Of a DNA stretch of 64,000 nt, positions 11,112-22,648 are shown in pieces. Origin of the DNA: Metopolophium dirhodum. Taxonomy: Eukaryota > Arthropoda > Insecta > Hemiptera > Aphididae. Location: positions 29,512,001 through 29,576,000 of the forward strand of contig NC_083566.1 of the NCBI RefSeq assembly GCF_019925205.1, written 5' to 3'. The notes beneath the pieces are model-generated. The model had not been told where the DNA came from. It did not search any database and saw nothing but the letters and a program-made list of their open reading frames with translations. How positions within the stretch are numbered: the first letter of the stretch is position 1; each line of letters starts with the position of its first letter. The position numbers were made by a program, and so were the translations under genes.

Positions 11112-14100
11112 ATAGCCGTGGGTACTATTAAAACCTTATAATATTATGGGTATAGTTCAAATACTCAATTCGGTATGCTAGGTCTATGGAGCACAACAGA
11201 TTTCTAAGTGTTAATCGAGCAAAAGTAATACTAAGGAATTGTGAAAAAAAATTGCCTAAGAATGTGTGCATTAGTTTTTGGTAGGTTGTGCATGGTAAAA
11301 TTACTAAAATGTAATCACCACATTACGATAACCTATTTATTTAAAGCTGTAATTAGCGCTGATAATGGTTCAAATAAGTACGTACTATATAGAAGCAATT
11401 TACCAGTGTTGTAGGTCTTCGAGGGTTAACTTCAGCCAATTCGAAAATTAATCAAAACTTCACCTTTAAGAACTTCAAGGCTTTGAACAATTTCTTTCAA
11501 TTTCTGTCGATATATATTTTAGATAGGATTGAGTTTTCACGATACAAATGGAAAACTACCTAATTATTTTAGAACATGTACCTAATACTTGTGTCCTCTA
11601 GAATTTATAATAATAGTATTATGTATGTAAAACTTACCACGCTATATTGTGTACGTTTTCGTAATAAAAATTGAAACACATCGAATACAATTGAATATAT
11701 ATATATAGATTGTGTGGTGGAGTATACTCCATAGAGCATCCAATGTCTATTAATCCAATTGAATTTGGTAATTACGGTGATATATTATTGATTAAACCGA
11801 AAAAATGGGTATAAGTAAATTGTGTCCAAACGACTTTTTTTATGTTAACTGCGATCGGATTATTGTCTTGGTTGAAAAGGTATAACGTTAACTGAGCCCC
11901 ACTTCTTATCATCGTATCGGTAGAAAATGGGATTGTAAACTGCGCATGAAACCAATATTTGAAAATTATAATTCAATAATAGTCAAAGTTAAAAATAAGA
12001 TAGTTTAGTAAATAAATATAAAATGGTAAAACCCCAATCAAACAATATGTACCAACAATATTCTATTATAATATTAGCCTGTATATTTAAATATTTTTTT
12101 ATAATCATTACCTAATTAAAATATAATTATTTTATTACTAAAACAAGTGTTCTGTGACAGTCTACAAGAATGTAATTTGTATTTATTTATATATTTATTT
12201 TTTTTATTGATCGTAAATATTTATACATAGTCGATAATTGTACGTTTGTAAACTCCCAGCTTATGAGTTATTCACGCGTGAACTATGGCGTATAATATGG
12301 CGACTATGGCGTATATACATGTCATAAGTATCACCATTTTTACTAATTTTAATTCATGACCTTATTAATTTATTTTTATTTTAGCTGGTGGCGCAAAAAC
12401 AATTTTATATAATTCGTTGGTTACCTATCGTTTGTCGAATAACGTATTCCTAATTAAGAACTTGAATGTTTACCAGTTGGTTATAATAATATATTTTATA
12501 TTTATAATAAAAATGTTTGTTTAAAATATCTATATTGGTTAAACAAATGACGCTTTTAAACACTCAATCGTGGACGGAAAAACAATTTAACGAGAGGGTA
12601 ACAATTGTGTAATCTGTCTCTGCAATAGGTACCCTATTATGTATGTGCGGCGAGTCGCGTATATTGAGGAGACACCATAAAAGAGTCCATCGATGACGCA
12701 GTTATTATTGGTTTCAATAAAACTAAATATAATACAATACTATTATAATATATATATATATATATTGTAAATTTACATATGCCTGGTACCATCACTGCAA
12801 TAAACGAATAATTATAATAACGTAATACATATTATTATGTACATACATTACACACATATATATACATAGGTATACGTATATTTTATAAATAATAAACACT
12901 GGAGCAACGCGTTCGTTAGCAATTTATTCGCTATGGTGAACTGTCGAAACGTTCCTCGAATTTTGCTACGTCTATATACAATATTTGGTGTTATTTCACC
13001 GTAGTGGTTATAATGAAAATATCTAATTTGACCGACCGACATGTCGATAACGCTCGCGTAAAATAATATAACATCACATGACCAACAAATGCCGACGAGT
13101 GGTCCACTTTAAGTGCCCAAGCATAAAGGTGTAATCACCTCATTCTAAAATTGGATATATTTTCAACTATACTTTCATGGACGCACAAAGTCATAGCGCA
13201 GTAAAAAGTTTCAATCGACTATATTATTTGTATTGTAGTATCACAATATTATCACGAGATTTTAAGGACATTCAATAATAATAATTTATTTATTTAAATA
13301 TTTATTTTATTAATTTATAATTTTGTAACTCAAGACATTACGAGGTATTTTATCTAAAAGGAAATTATTAAGATTTTGTACAGAAAACTTTTCAAAAAAA
13401 AAAAAAATAGTAAAATTCTGTAAAATATTTTTGTAAAAAATTAATATATTATAATATGCATTTAACAGCAACAATGACTGAGAGGTCAAAAGTTGTATGT
13501 CCAATTTTTTTTAAATATTTTTATAAGTCCTTTGGGTTAGTTTGGGTCGTAACTTTCTTTTGGAAAAATATTATAAGTCTATACCATTGTTAAACATGTT
13601 TTCAATACTTAAATTTTAAGCACACTTACAACTAGACACCTATAATGAGACATATAATACATATTTTATCAAGGTCTAAATATAAGCAGATAAATATAAC
13701 AAGTCCGGACTTGATACTTTTGTCTAAATCAACTCATTCAATTAATTCGAGTTTTATTAAATTAGCGATTCTTAATAATATGTCCATTAAAACCTTTTAT
13801 GTCTACGGTAAAAATACATTATTATAATTGCCATTTATAACAAATCCTATTTAAATTTAAATAAATGGAATAATTATTCATATTGATCATATCTACAATA
13901 TTATAAGGAAGTTTTTTTATATTTTTAGTATACCAATAGTAATATTTTGTCACCTGAAAATCTTAAAGTGGTAACTTTTGTGAGCTTGGTTCAATATATT
14001 ATTAGCTATGGTGGTTGCCTTTATGGAGAAGCGCATATAACATTGATGTAAATAAATTAAAAGTTACAACCAATAGAATTTTGAAATTTATATTTTCAAG

Positions 14101-14365
14101 AAAAGGTTATACCCTAGCAATAATATTTATAATAATTGTTGTCTAATTTGGATACTTTGAATTACAAAAATGTATGTCTGTTTATGTTTTAATACAAGAC
14201 ATTAATTAAATATTCCGTACATACTTATGCTACTAGATATAATAGTACCAATGGGATTGTAATCCATAATGTGAAAACTGAGTTGAATAAGTTTTAGTCA
14301 CTGTTATTGTTTTATTTTTGCGAAATTTGTGTTTGATTATAAATTATTTTATCTGTTTTTAGTAC
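11112..14365. other. Intron, no gene recognised
   Basis: AT-rich. Near 12550-12620 a stretch (ATCGTGGACGGAAAAACAAT ... TCTGTCTCTG) resembles 10035-10110, suggesting remnants of one unnamed repeat. A CpG-richer patch just before this stretch, at about 10270-10530, has a CACCG|gtgagt donor-like site on the plus strand but no supporting partner. Confidence 0.45.
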
Positions 14366-14762
14366 CTAATAAGTAGAGCGCGGATTTCTATGCAATTGCA
14401 TATTTGTTTCCTTTTAATATTTTTGGATTTTTGTCAGTATTCTCTACGAATCATCATAATTTGAAGCAAATGGTGACATTTTTTTTTGCATATTTCTGCA
14501 TATTTCAATGTTTTTGCATAATTTTGCATATTTACGCAAAATTCAAAATGTATTGCATATTTATTGCATATTGAAGCAAAAATTTAAAAAAATGTATAAA
14601 ATAATATTTTGTCAAGTAGAAAAATTAAAATACATTTTATGGGCACGACGTAAATTTAATACCTCTTGCTGTATCAGTCAACTATCGACATACCACCGAC
14701 TCAGTAAATTCAGTTTCATCGTTTGTCGTTGTCCGTAAATTGTTAACATTCCGAAAATAAGT

Positions 14763-14921
14763 AGTTCAATTTGCAACAAAATTCGAGGATGGATTTCTTC
14801 AGCAAACCAAGACACCGAAGTTTTCACTACAGACGGAAAAGTAGTATTTTGTAATCCTTGTGGAAAATCTATTTTTTGTGAGAGGAAGTCTCAGGTAGAT
14901 CAACACTTAAAAACAGTTTAG
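14763..14921 (+). pseudogene. hAT transposase N-terminus, BED zinc finger remnant
   Basis: Open frame of 52 codons ending in a stop. It contains WISSANQDTEVFTTDGKVVF then CNPC and VDQHLKT, the CxxC...H arrangement of BED fingers that bind DNA at the start of hAT transposases. The catalytic part that should follow is absent. It ends 24 nt before the C-terminal fragment's open frame. Confidence 0.75.
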
Positions 14922-14945
14922 TACTTATACAAATAGAAATAAATT

Positions 14946-15308
14946 TTGTTTATTTATTTTCTATATTTTTTATATTTTTCAATAATTGACGAAATCAAAG
15001 AAAAAATTAATTCTATTCCTGGGCCAAAAGGTGCAACACTTACTACAAAATTAAATGAGCTTTCCAATAAAAATAAAGGTCTAGAAATTCTACGAAAAAT
15101 AAATGCAGTACTATCAGGCGAAAACGTTCAGCTCGAAGATGTTTATCAAGACCCGAAAATAATAAGTTGCTTCAAATATGCCCCAACAACTTCGGTTGAC
15201 GTCGAACGTTCGTTTTCAGTATTTAAAAATATGTTAACTGATAAACGTCACAGCTTCACTGAAGAAAAACTTGAAATGCATCTGATCATTCATTTTAATA
15301 GTAAATAA
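14946..15308 (+). pseudogene. hAT transposase C-terminus (hATC dimerisation domain)
   Basis: Open frame whose last 45 codons carry FKYAPTTSVDVERSFSVFKN then MLTDKRHSF and HLIIHFN. The T..VDVERSFS..K..L...R..... block is the hAT family C-terminal dimerisation signature. The first dozen codons (Phe, Tyr, Leu-rich) are probably not native. The usual 500-600 residue protein is reduced to about 110 residues here. Confidence 0.88.
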
Positions 15309-15557
15309 AATTAAAAAAATTTAAAGAGAAATTTATATAAGTATTTAATATTTTAGTATTTAAGTAATTAATTGTTATAAGAAGTTTAATTTGTAAAATT
15401 TTAAATAAATAAAAAAAATGAATTTCATGATTTTTACTGCATATTTTTGCATATTTTCATGATTTTTACTGCATATTTTTTGCATATTTTCATGATTTTT
15501 ACTGCATATTATATGGCATATTTTGATACTTTTTAGTGCATAAAAATCCGCGCTCTA

Positions 15558-16050
15558 CTAATAAATAATAACTATGTCAAATTTAAACACTTCATTTATG
15601 ACATAAGATTTAATGATTAGAATATAATATTTATATTTGATACCTATATCGATTGTAAAATAATGTTAGAATATAGTATTGTATATTTGTAGTTTATTTT
15701 AACATAAGTATTTTTTTGGGCTGGGTACAGATATTTTTATTTTCTAACCGACTTTGCATAACACTTTAATTTTAACCATAAAACCGAATAAAATGCAAAA
15801 ATTACATAATTCCCACTAGGTAGGTATATATACAATTAATGGTTATCTACTTATTAATACATATTTATAAATTTTCTTCAAAGTGGAAAATATCGAGTAG
15901 TTTCTCAAACTTATTATATATTTTTTTTGTTTTGTTTTAGCTACATCATAGCCATAGTGGATAGACAAAATATGTAATTTTTGTGTGAAACTTTATTATA
16001 TAAACCTTTTGTTATTGTTAAAGAAGTATATATTGATGGCGACAATGCAA
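15558..16050. other. Intron, nothing recognised
   Basis: AT-rich, no open frame with similarity, no transposon ends seen. Confidence 0.6.
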
Positions 16051-16053
16051 AAG

Positions 16054-16308
16054 GGCTTAAGCGACATTTTTTATGAAATCGACTTTTTGTTATTAGGGCA
16101 TAAGCGACGTCATTCTCTATCGATAGCTCTTACTCATTTATCGATACGATTATTATTTACAATATAAAACGAAAATTTAGATTTAGACATAAGCGCCGAA
16201 AAATGTAAATTAATTAACAGGTATGTGTATAAATAGGGAATAAGCGACATTTAGTTTTAAATGTTAGCATAAGCACCATAGGATTTTACTTTATGGGGCC
16301 TAAACGAC
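16054..16308 (+). repeat. Six direct TAAGCGAC-type motifs
   Basis: Irregularly spaced, same-orientation motifs: GGCTTAAGCGAC (16054), GGCATAAGCGAC (16097), GACATAAGCGCC (16186), GGAATAAGCGAC (16237), AGCATAAGCACC (16266), GGCCTAAACGAC (16297). Related TTAAGTC/CATAAGTC motifs occur in the MITE at 39474-39931, so this is probably the repeat-rich body of a related element without clear ends. Confidence 0.7.
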
Positions 16309-17219
16309 AACATCATTATTATAGTTAATAATAGATTTTATATAAAAAACCATTTTTTGTTATCTGTTCGGTTGACGATAAATAATCTTAATCTTAAAAA
16401 TGCAATATCGTATGAAGTTATTTTAGATCATATACAATGGATGGAGCTATGTGTGTGTTTCTCGTATACCGAGCTGTGTCCAACATAACCCCCCACCACC
16501 CATTTAATTTCAAGGTACAACGAGTTTTAAGTTTAGGTGCTTATGTTATTAATATAAATTTTTTTTTTATTAATTACCTACCTATAGTATATTATGTGAT
16601 ACACATTTTTGGTAACAAAAAATGTTTTGATATTAGAATAATTATAGGTATTAGTATGTATTAATATGATTACTTATATGTAAGATTTAAAGAAGATGTA
16701 TTATCAGTTTCAATCATTTGTATTTTTTTTAAATCTAAGCAATGCCTATTTTACTATTTAATATCTATCCCTCAATAATTACGTAATTACCTATAAGAAA
16801 TCGATTTATTTTATAATAATATTTTACATTTATAATTTAAGTTATATAAGCTTATTTAAAATATTTTTAGGTGGATATGGTGCAATTGTTGAAGTATTTA
16901 TTTCCACGACAGAATTCAAGGGAATGAGTATGGTAAAACAGCACCAACTTATTACCGAAGTATATACCTAACTATTATTTATATAAATTATAAACCAAGC
17001 ATGTATACAGAAATTAATTCTAAGAGGGAGGCGTGTGTATATAACTAAATTAAATTTCAAATTAACCATAAATAGCCTTGTTAAGAAAAAAAAAAAAAAT
17101 ATTTTTAAAATATTTCGAAGGATTGAACCCTTCCCTATCTATTCTGTTTATGATGAGCCTGTTATTAATTATAATTTATAATCATATAGAAACCTTAGGT
17201 AGACAAACTTATGAGGAAT
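16309..17219. other. Intron, nothing recognised
   Basis: AT-rich; short open frames show no recognisable domain. Confidence 0.6.
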
Positions 17220-17227
17220 CTTATAAT

Positions 17228-17804
17228 CAGGGCTCGGGACTTATAGCACTTAAAATCATTAAAATAAGCGCTTGAAAATATCATTATAAGCACTCAAATA
17301 AGCATTTAAAAAACTTAAATTCAAGCAAAAATATTTCATCAAAAAAAAAAAACTTTTTTTTTACATTATGAAGTAGGTACTATAGACATAATTTGTACAA
17401 CTGTGCTAAAAATAATGATTAGGAAAAGTTTCTAACTAAAAATTCAAAAAAAAAATAAATAAATCTTCATATTATAAAAAAAATTAATTATCACTGTCGA
17501 GACAATTTGCATTATTATTTATAATTTTTTTGAGGGATTTTCCGAAAGTTAAAATGTAAACGATATTTACAAATAATTGAAAAAAAAATTTAATTAATTA
17601 AATCTTACTATCATTATTGCATTAAATGATTTAATTTTAATTCTATCAAAAACAACTTTGCAGTAAAAAACCATAAAAAAGTAGAAAAACTGGTAAAAAA
17701 TTTTATAATTGAACGTGTCGTAACACGACATACACTTCCTTGCACTCTGCTACATTTTAAGTTAATCCATAATAATAAACAAATGCTTTAAGTTCCGAGC
17801 CCTG
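17228..17804. mobile_element. 577-bp hAT MITE with perfect 8-bp TSD
   Basis: Ends CAGGGCTCGGGACTTATAGC and, inverted, CAGGGCTCGGAACTTAAAGC. Perfect 8-bp target duplication CTTATAAT at 17220-17227 and 17805-17812. Subterminal AAGC(A/G)CTT motifs recur on the left. No coding capacity. The exact duplication suggests a fairly recent insertion. Distinct from the hAT element at 14374 because the ends differ. Confidence 0.93.
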
Positions 17805-17812
17805 CTTATAAT

Positions 17813-18256
17813 ACAATGTAAAATCTTAGAATTGAAAAAAAAAATTTTATGAATTTCTTAGTCAAAATAATTTGCACATTTTCGTGATTTTTGTCAAGAT
17901 TTGAACTTTAAATGATTATAAAAAAAAAATTGTGACTAGATTTTTAATATTTTTCAAATGTCATTGTAACAATATATTAAGATCCTTGTATTAAATGTTC
18001 AAACACCAAAACTAATATAGTAATGGTTATGTCTGTAATCGATCGGGAATGACTGTTATAAACCATTCCTCAGCTGCAGAAATAATCTAAGTCTGTACCA
18101 TTTACACGAAGACATTACAAAACACACACGTGGTATGCACACTCGTATATCGATTGTCATATAATATTATACTGAATACTCATTATTTAAATAATATAAC
18201 CTAACATTTCACATGGGTACATAATATTTATTATAGTAGATTTATCAAAAACTTAC
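17813..18256. other. Intron, nothing recognised
   Basis: AT-rich; nothing beyond the donor of exon H. Confidence 0.6.
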
Positions 18257-18375
18257 CACTTTACTAGAATCCGACATGTAGTCTGAGTACAGGTCTTTGA
18301 TGAGCATGTCGAGTGTTCGCTCTCGTTTTTTCGCAAATGTGGGTGTATTGAACGTTGCTTTCTCACCGTTTATCA
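18257..18375 (-). CDS. GARNL3: GARNL3 exon H, helix after RapGAP domain
   Basis: 119-nt exon, acceptor TTCCAG, donor GTG|gtaagt, phase 1 in and 0 out. It encodes M-INGEKATFNTPTFAKKRERT then LDMLIKDLYSDYMSDSSKV. The INGEKAT..TPTFA.KR.RTLDMLI run is diagnostic for GARNL3 over other Rap-GAPs. The next exon is 10.8 kb away. Confidence 0.95.
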
Positions 18376-20315
18376 CTGGAATGGAAAAAATATAAATACA
18401 ATACAATTTCGCAGTTAATGGCATTTTTATTGCAACAACAGCTGCAATTGCGACGAAATGGATAATTGAATCCTTAACGTAATTGCAATATCTTATTGCA
18501 TTAATTTTTATGAGATTATAATACAAGTATAAACCTATTTTTTTTCACAAGAGGTGTTCATTACTATAAACTAAAATCAAACGGGCACCAAAAACTAACG
18601 ACATTAGTTGTACGTGTCTGCGACAACGTTATAGTATTTGCCGTATCGGTTCATACTTTTAAATCGCCTAAATGTGTTGATTTTATCAATAGTGGTGTGA
18701 AAAATGTATCATTGAAAAACAACTCAAGGAAACCGAAACGATAACAATAAAAATGAATTTGTCTGCATTTGAATATTTCTAGTAATTTTTGGAATATTAC
18801 TTTTGTAACGATCAGAATTTCTGTTAAACATGCAGTATTCCAACTATTGATAAAAGTTCGGAATCTTAATACTTTATACAATGTACTATTAGAGAATAAT
18901 ACATGAGTTATTTTTTATTATTTTACTTTTGTTTTTGTCAATTTTAGTGTTTTTGAAGTTAACAAATTATTTACAGTTATGTTAATTAATTGTACATAAT
19001 ATATACGATTCTGCAAAAGATGTTTGACAAAAATTAAGACAATTATTTTGAAAATGTATTGATACTTTTTTAATAACACTAACATCAACTTAAAAATAGG
19101 TATCTATTATAACTGTCCTAAATACTATTTGTGTATCAAACAAATACTATATTTATATAATAATATTATAATTATTTATAATATTAATCCTGAACCTCAA
19201 AATTTGAACAAATACATTATATAGAACTATAACCACAAAGTTAAGTAATATTAAGAAAACAAAAACTCAATTAATGTCTTAAGTTGTAGTTTGTTCCTTA
19301 TGTGGTCTCAAAATAACAATAAAACTTTATGAATATAAAATATTACTTATAAAATATCGTAACAAGCAAAAAAAATATTAACGTCCATTGTACATTTTTA
19401 TTTATCGGAATATTTGTATTTTAAATAACGTATGGGAATACGAAACTTATTCTCGACAAGACGTCATGCTACAGTTTGTACTAACATTTTTATATATAGC
19501 ACGTTAGATTAACATGACATTTTTATCGTTTATATGCCTTTATGGTAATGATTTTGGATTTGAATACGTTAAGGTATATTTATATTCCTTAAGCAATACA
19601 ATCACCTATTTGAATATTATATTTTCGTCACAGCTATAAACGTATATATATATATAATATAATACCAAATTATGCAAGAATAATTTGAAAAAAATATTTA
19701 ATTGTAAATAAAAAACCCTTTGATTTAATATACTATTTTAGTTAATATACAAGGGGTATTCAAAAGTAAGCTTCCTTATGGCTATGAAATATAAGAAAAT
19801 ATATTGAAATCGAAAATATATATTTCCTTACATCAGGTTGTATACTATTTTCCACATATATTGTCACTGTACTTCTAAATATATTTTTAGTAGGTTTTTA
19901 ACCGGTTGGTAACCTCGATGGCGACTTTGTTTCACTCCCGAATGATTTTCTACCAGAAAAAGTTTATAATTTCGAAAAATATAAAAACATAACGAAAGTT
20001 GGCTTTTCCTGGTATTAAACACATTTATTGGAGAACAGTTGTTCAGGAGTGAAACTGTAGTCACCATTGAAGTTACTCACTGGTTCTCACCCTTTACCCC
20101 GAAGGTTTGAAGAAACTTGTGCCACATTACAAAGAATTTATGTAGAAGAACGGCGATTTTTCAATTCACTTTTTGGTTTTTCCTGACATGCTGAAAATTA
20201 CTTTATGGATAGTTATGTATCCTTCTTAGAATAAATATAAAATTAAATTTATTTTTGTATGATAATTATTTATTACGCAGTATAAAAATCTTCTCATAAA
20301 ACAATCATCGCTTAC
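18376..20315. other. 1.9-kb intron between exons G and H
   Basis: Mostly featureless. A stretch at about 19740-20220 starting GTATTCAAAAGTAAGCTTCC is a little less AT-rich and might be an old Tc1/mariner-type relic, but its reading frames are broken and I could not confirm a domain. Confidence 0.4.
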
Positions 20316-20468
20316 TTTTGACAATGAGAAATTCTCTGAATTCTTGAGGCACTTTGAAGACTGGAGGACACGGTAACGATGGACCAAAGAGTGGTACAGA
20401 TTCTTCGGAGTAAACCACCAACTTATAGCTGTTGTCCGACGAATCGTACGCGACCAGCGCAAAAACAT
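20316..20468 (-). CDS. GARNL3: GARNL3 exon G, end of RapGAP domain
   Basis: 153-nt exon, acceptor GCATCAG, donor AAAA|gtaagc, phase 1 in and 1 out. It gives H-VFALVAYDSSDNSYKLVVYS followed by EESVPLFGPSLPCPPVF and QEFREFLIVK. VPLFGP.LP.PPVF and EFR.FLL.K are the closing signature of Rap1GAP-type catalytic domains. The 657-nt intron before it has no recognised element. Confidence 0.94.
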
Positions 20469-21125
20469 CTGATGCGAAAAGTTCATAGGAAAATCACTAT
20501 ATATGTGGTCTTGTATCAATCTCCTTATATTGTGTGTATTTTTTCATATAAGTTATAACGAACATTTATTAATATATAGGAAATGGTATGAAATTATATA
20601 TTTGCTTATCACAAATAACATAATATTTTTTATGGTTTTGAGATTTTTTTGTTAATGTGCAGGTTTTATAACAGCATATACATAATTTATTATTATTACA
20701 ATATACTTTTAATATTAATTGCGTAAGTACCTCATTACTATACTCCCGTCTTCAGTTTTTTAAATTTATCTTTCACTTTAGCTTATCGTCGTCACCAACA
20801 TAATAGACATATTAATCTCCTTTCCTTTTTGCACTTATAAATATAAATTTGTTTAGGAACCAATAATTCGAAACACCAGCAATAATTCTTGTTTTGTTAT
20901 CCCACACCACTCAACCGCAATCACTAACGAAGATCCGTCATTCCTCTTCTAAACTAAATTCGTTTAATGTAATTTATTTCACTTACATTTTTACTATGTA
21001 CTCATAACCTATGTCTCTGTGTATATTTTTTATAATTGGGCTCTTGCCCGTAATTATTATAAACTAAAATAAAATTTTATTTATTTCACCAAGGCTTTAT
21101 AAAGATTTAAGTTTTCAAAGGATAC
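20469..21125. other. 657-nt intron between exons F and G
   Basis: No element or extra exon seen. Confidence 0.7.
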
Positions 21126-21237
21126 GTGTAAACTGTGACTTGATGAACGCGGGGTTGAACTGAGACATTTGCGTCGCACCCCCGTCCACGTACACAATGT
21201 TGACGATGTCGTTTCCAATGTGACGTTTGCGTTCCAC
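21126..21237 (-). CDS. GARNL3: GARNL3 exon F, asparagine-thumb exon
   Basis: 112-nt exon, acceptor AAACAG, donor CAC|gtatcc (a weaker donor), phase 0 in and 1 out. It opens VERKRHIGNDIVNIVYVDGG. The HIGNDIV Asn is the catalytic asparagine thumb that Rap-GAPs insert to position the nucleophilic water, in place of the arginine finger of Ras-GAPs. The Asn (ninth residue of the exon) is present, so catalytic competence looks retained. The end (FNPAFIKSQFT-H) matches F.P..I.S.FTH.F of the family. Confidence 0.95.
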
Positions 21238-21405
21238 CTGTTTAAATTGACGGGACGACAACCATTATAATATTATTATTGTAACATACGGGGTAGCAGT
21301 TGTGTGGTTAGTGTTCGTTTCTTAAATATATATTTTTTTGTTTTTCCTTCCCATTAGTTCGATTTTCGTGATATAGGTACCATAATATTATATTATTATG
21401 TTTAC

Positions 21406-21509
21406 CTGCTGTCGGTTGTCCTTGGAATACGGCAACATTGTGGACACGTGAAACATGATTTCGTGCCCTTCGTATATCGTGTACGCCGAATATTCGCCCG
21501 TCATGTCTC
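21406..21509 (-). CDS. GARNL3: GARNL3 exon E, RapGAP catalytic core
   Basis: 104-nt exon, acceptor ACACAG, donor CAG|gtaaac. It encodes GDMTGEYSAYTIYEGHEIMF then HVSTMLPYSKDNRQQ. The GHEIMFHVST(M/L)LPY block is near-invariant in Rap-GAPs. The 234-nt intron before it carries an unusual C14 run on the transcript strand (see 21591-21610). Confidence 0.95.
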
Positions 21510-21590
21510 CTGTGTGTAAAATAAATAGTTATATATAATATATTGTCATAGCGTAATGTCTGTATAGACGTACAGTGTACACGTTTGGGA

Positions 21591-21610
21591 GGGGGGGGGG
21601 GGGGAGGGGG
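21591..21610 (+). repeat. G-run (C-run in transcript)
   Basis: Fourteen G, one A, then five G or more on the plus strand, inside the 234-nt intron between exons D and E. On the transcript it is a C tract about 80-100 nt before the exon E acceptor. The plus strand could form a G-quadruplex. Confidence 0.9.
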
Positions 21611-21743
21611 GACGATAGCAAACGAAAGCCGTAGAAATTATTATGGTCATCGCTGGTGGCTAAGGCATATAGTAAGGTATATATTTTATATTATGCATAC
21701 GACTTGCGAAAAACACACCCACTGGGGTATCACGCACACTTAC

Positions 21744-21842
21744 CTTTTACGTCCAATCCTCCCCGGTACTTGTCCCATCCTTTCAGTCGTACCCTGTTGC
21801 CCAATAACGATACGAATTGATTGAATTCTTCGCTGCCGTTTT
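21744..21842 (-). CDS. GARNL3: GARNL3 exon D, RapGAP domain
   Basis: 99-nt exon, acceptor TTCGTAG, donor AAAG|gtaagt. Joined to the G of exon C it reads E-NGSEEFNQFVSLLGNRVRL then KGWDKYRGGLDVK. The F..FL.LLG..(V/I).LKGW..YRGGLD pattern is the conserved middle of the Rap1GAP family. The intron from exon C is 8231 nt and holds several transposons. Confidence 0.93.
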
Positions 21843-22612
21843 CTACGAAACAAAATACGATTATATTAAACATATTTTATATACTCAATACATACTGGTT
21901 AATGTATACAGGCTCTAGCAATATTATTCCGATTTTCATTTCGCATTTTATAATCCGGTGTTGGAAACACAATTATACAATGTTCAACGGAAGTGTAGCT
22001 GGGATCGTGGGTAATTCTGACAAAGTGGCTAGACACCTAAACTATATGATTCACCAAATTTAATTAATTTATTATCATCAAATTTCAAATAATGCAGGTT
22101 CTCTCTCACTACCTCTCTCTCGCCACACAAAGTAGAAACGAAATATAAAAATAAAAACATTCAAACTATTTACCCTAAATTATTAAAATATTTGGGCCCC
22201 AATATGCACGTGCCAATGTGTCTACCTATGCATAAATTCGTTTAGGTTACATATTATATCATTAAATTCGTTGTGTACGATTACACGTAATTATTAATAT
22301 TTATATATGTTGTTTTCAGCAGTGATAAAATACACACTAATGTTCGAATTTTAGCCTACTGATCGCTTACTAGTTACTTTGGTGTGTGTGGAGCCTAAAT
22401 TAGGCTAATTAAATTTACTAATTTAGATTTAAAATATACATGGACAATAAAGTGGATGATATGATAAGCAGCCGAGTATTAAACAAACGCCACTGTTTTT
22501 TCATGATAAAATAATAATTAACAAATAATGAACTATCAAAAAAAATATTTTGAATATTTTGGAATTTGTTCTCTAAAATATGTACACTGGCTTGGTATTT
22601 ACACACCTACAC

Positions 22613-22648
<36 letters not shown>

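Larger units (their letters stand above)
14374..15557 (+). mobile_element. Internally deleted hAT transposon
   Basis: 1184-bp element with matching ends TAGAGCGCGGATTT(C/T)TATGCA in inverted orientation. Flanks are CTAATAAG (14366-14373) and CTAATAAA (15558-15565), an 8-bp target duplication with one mismatch, as hAT elements make. Both subterminal regions are packed with TTGCATATTT motifs. The right side holds three tandem units of TTTCATGATTTTTACTGCAT. Inside lie only the N-terminal BED finger and the C-terminal dimerisation region of a transposase, so the middle has been deleted. Non-autonomous, possibly still movable in trans. Confidence 0.92.

Noticed and set aside
19740..20220. Tc1/mariner-type transposase relic
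   Set aside because: The opening GTATTCAAAAGTAAGCTTCC and some basic residues hint at it, but no DDE or helix-turn-helix motif could be read in order.
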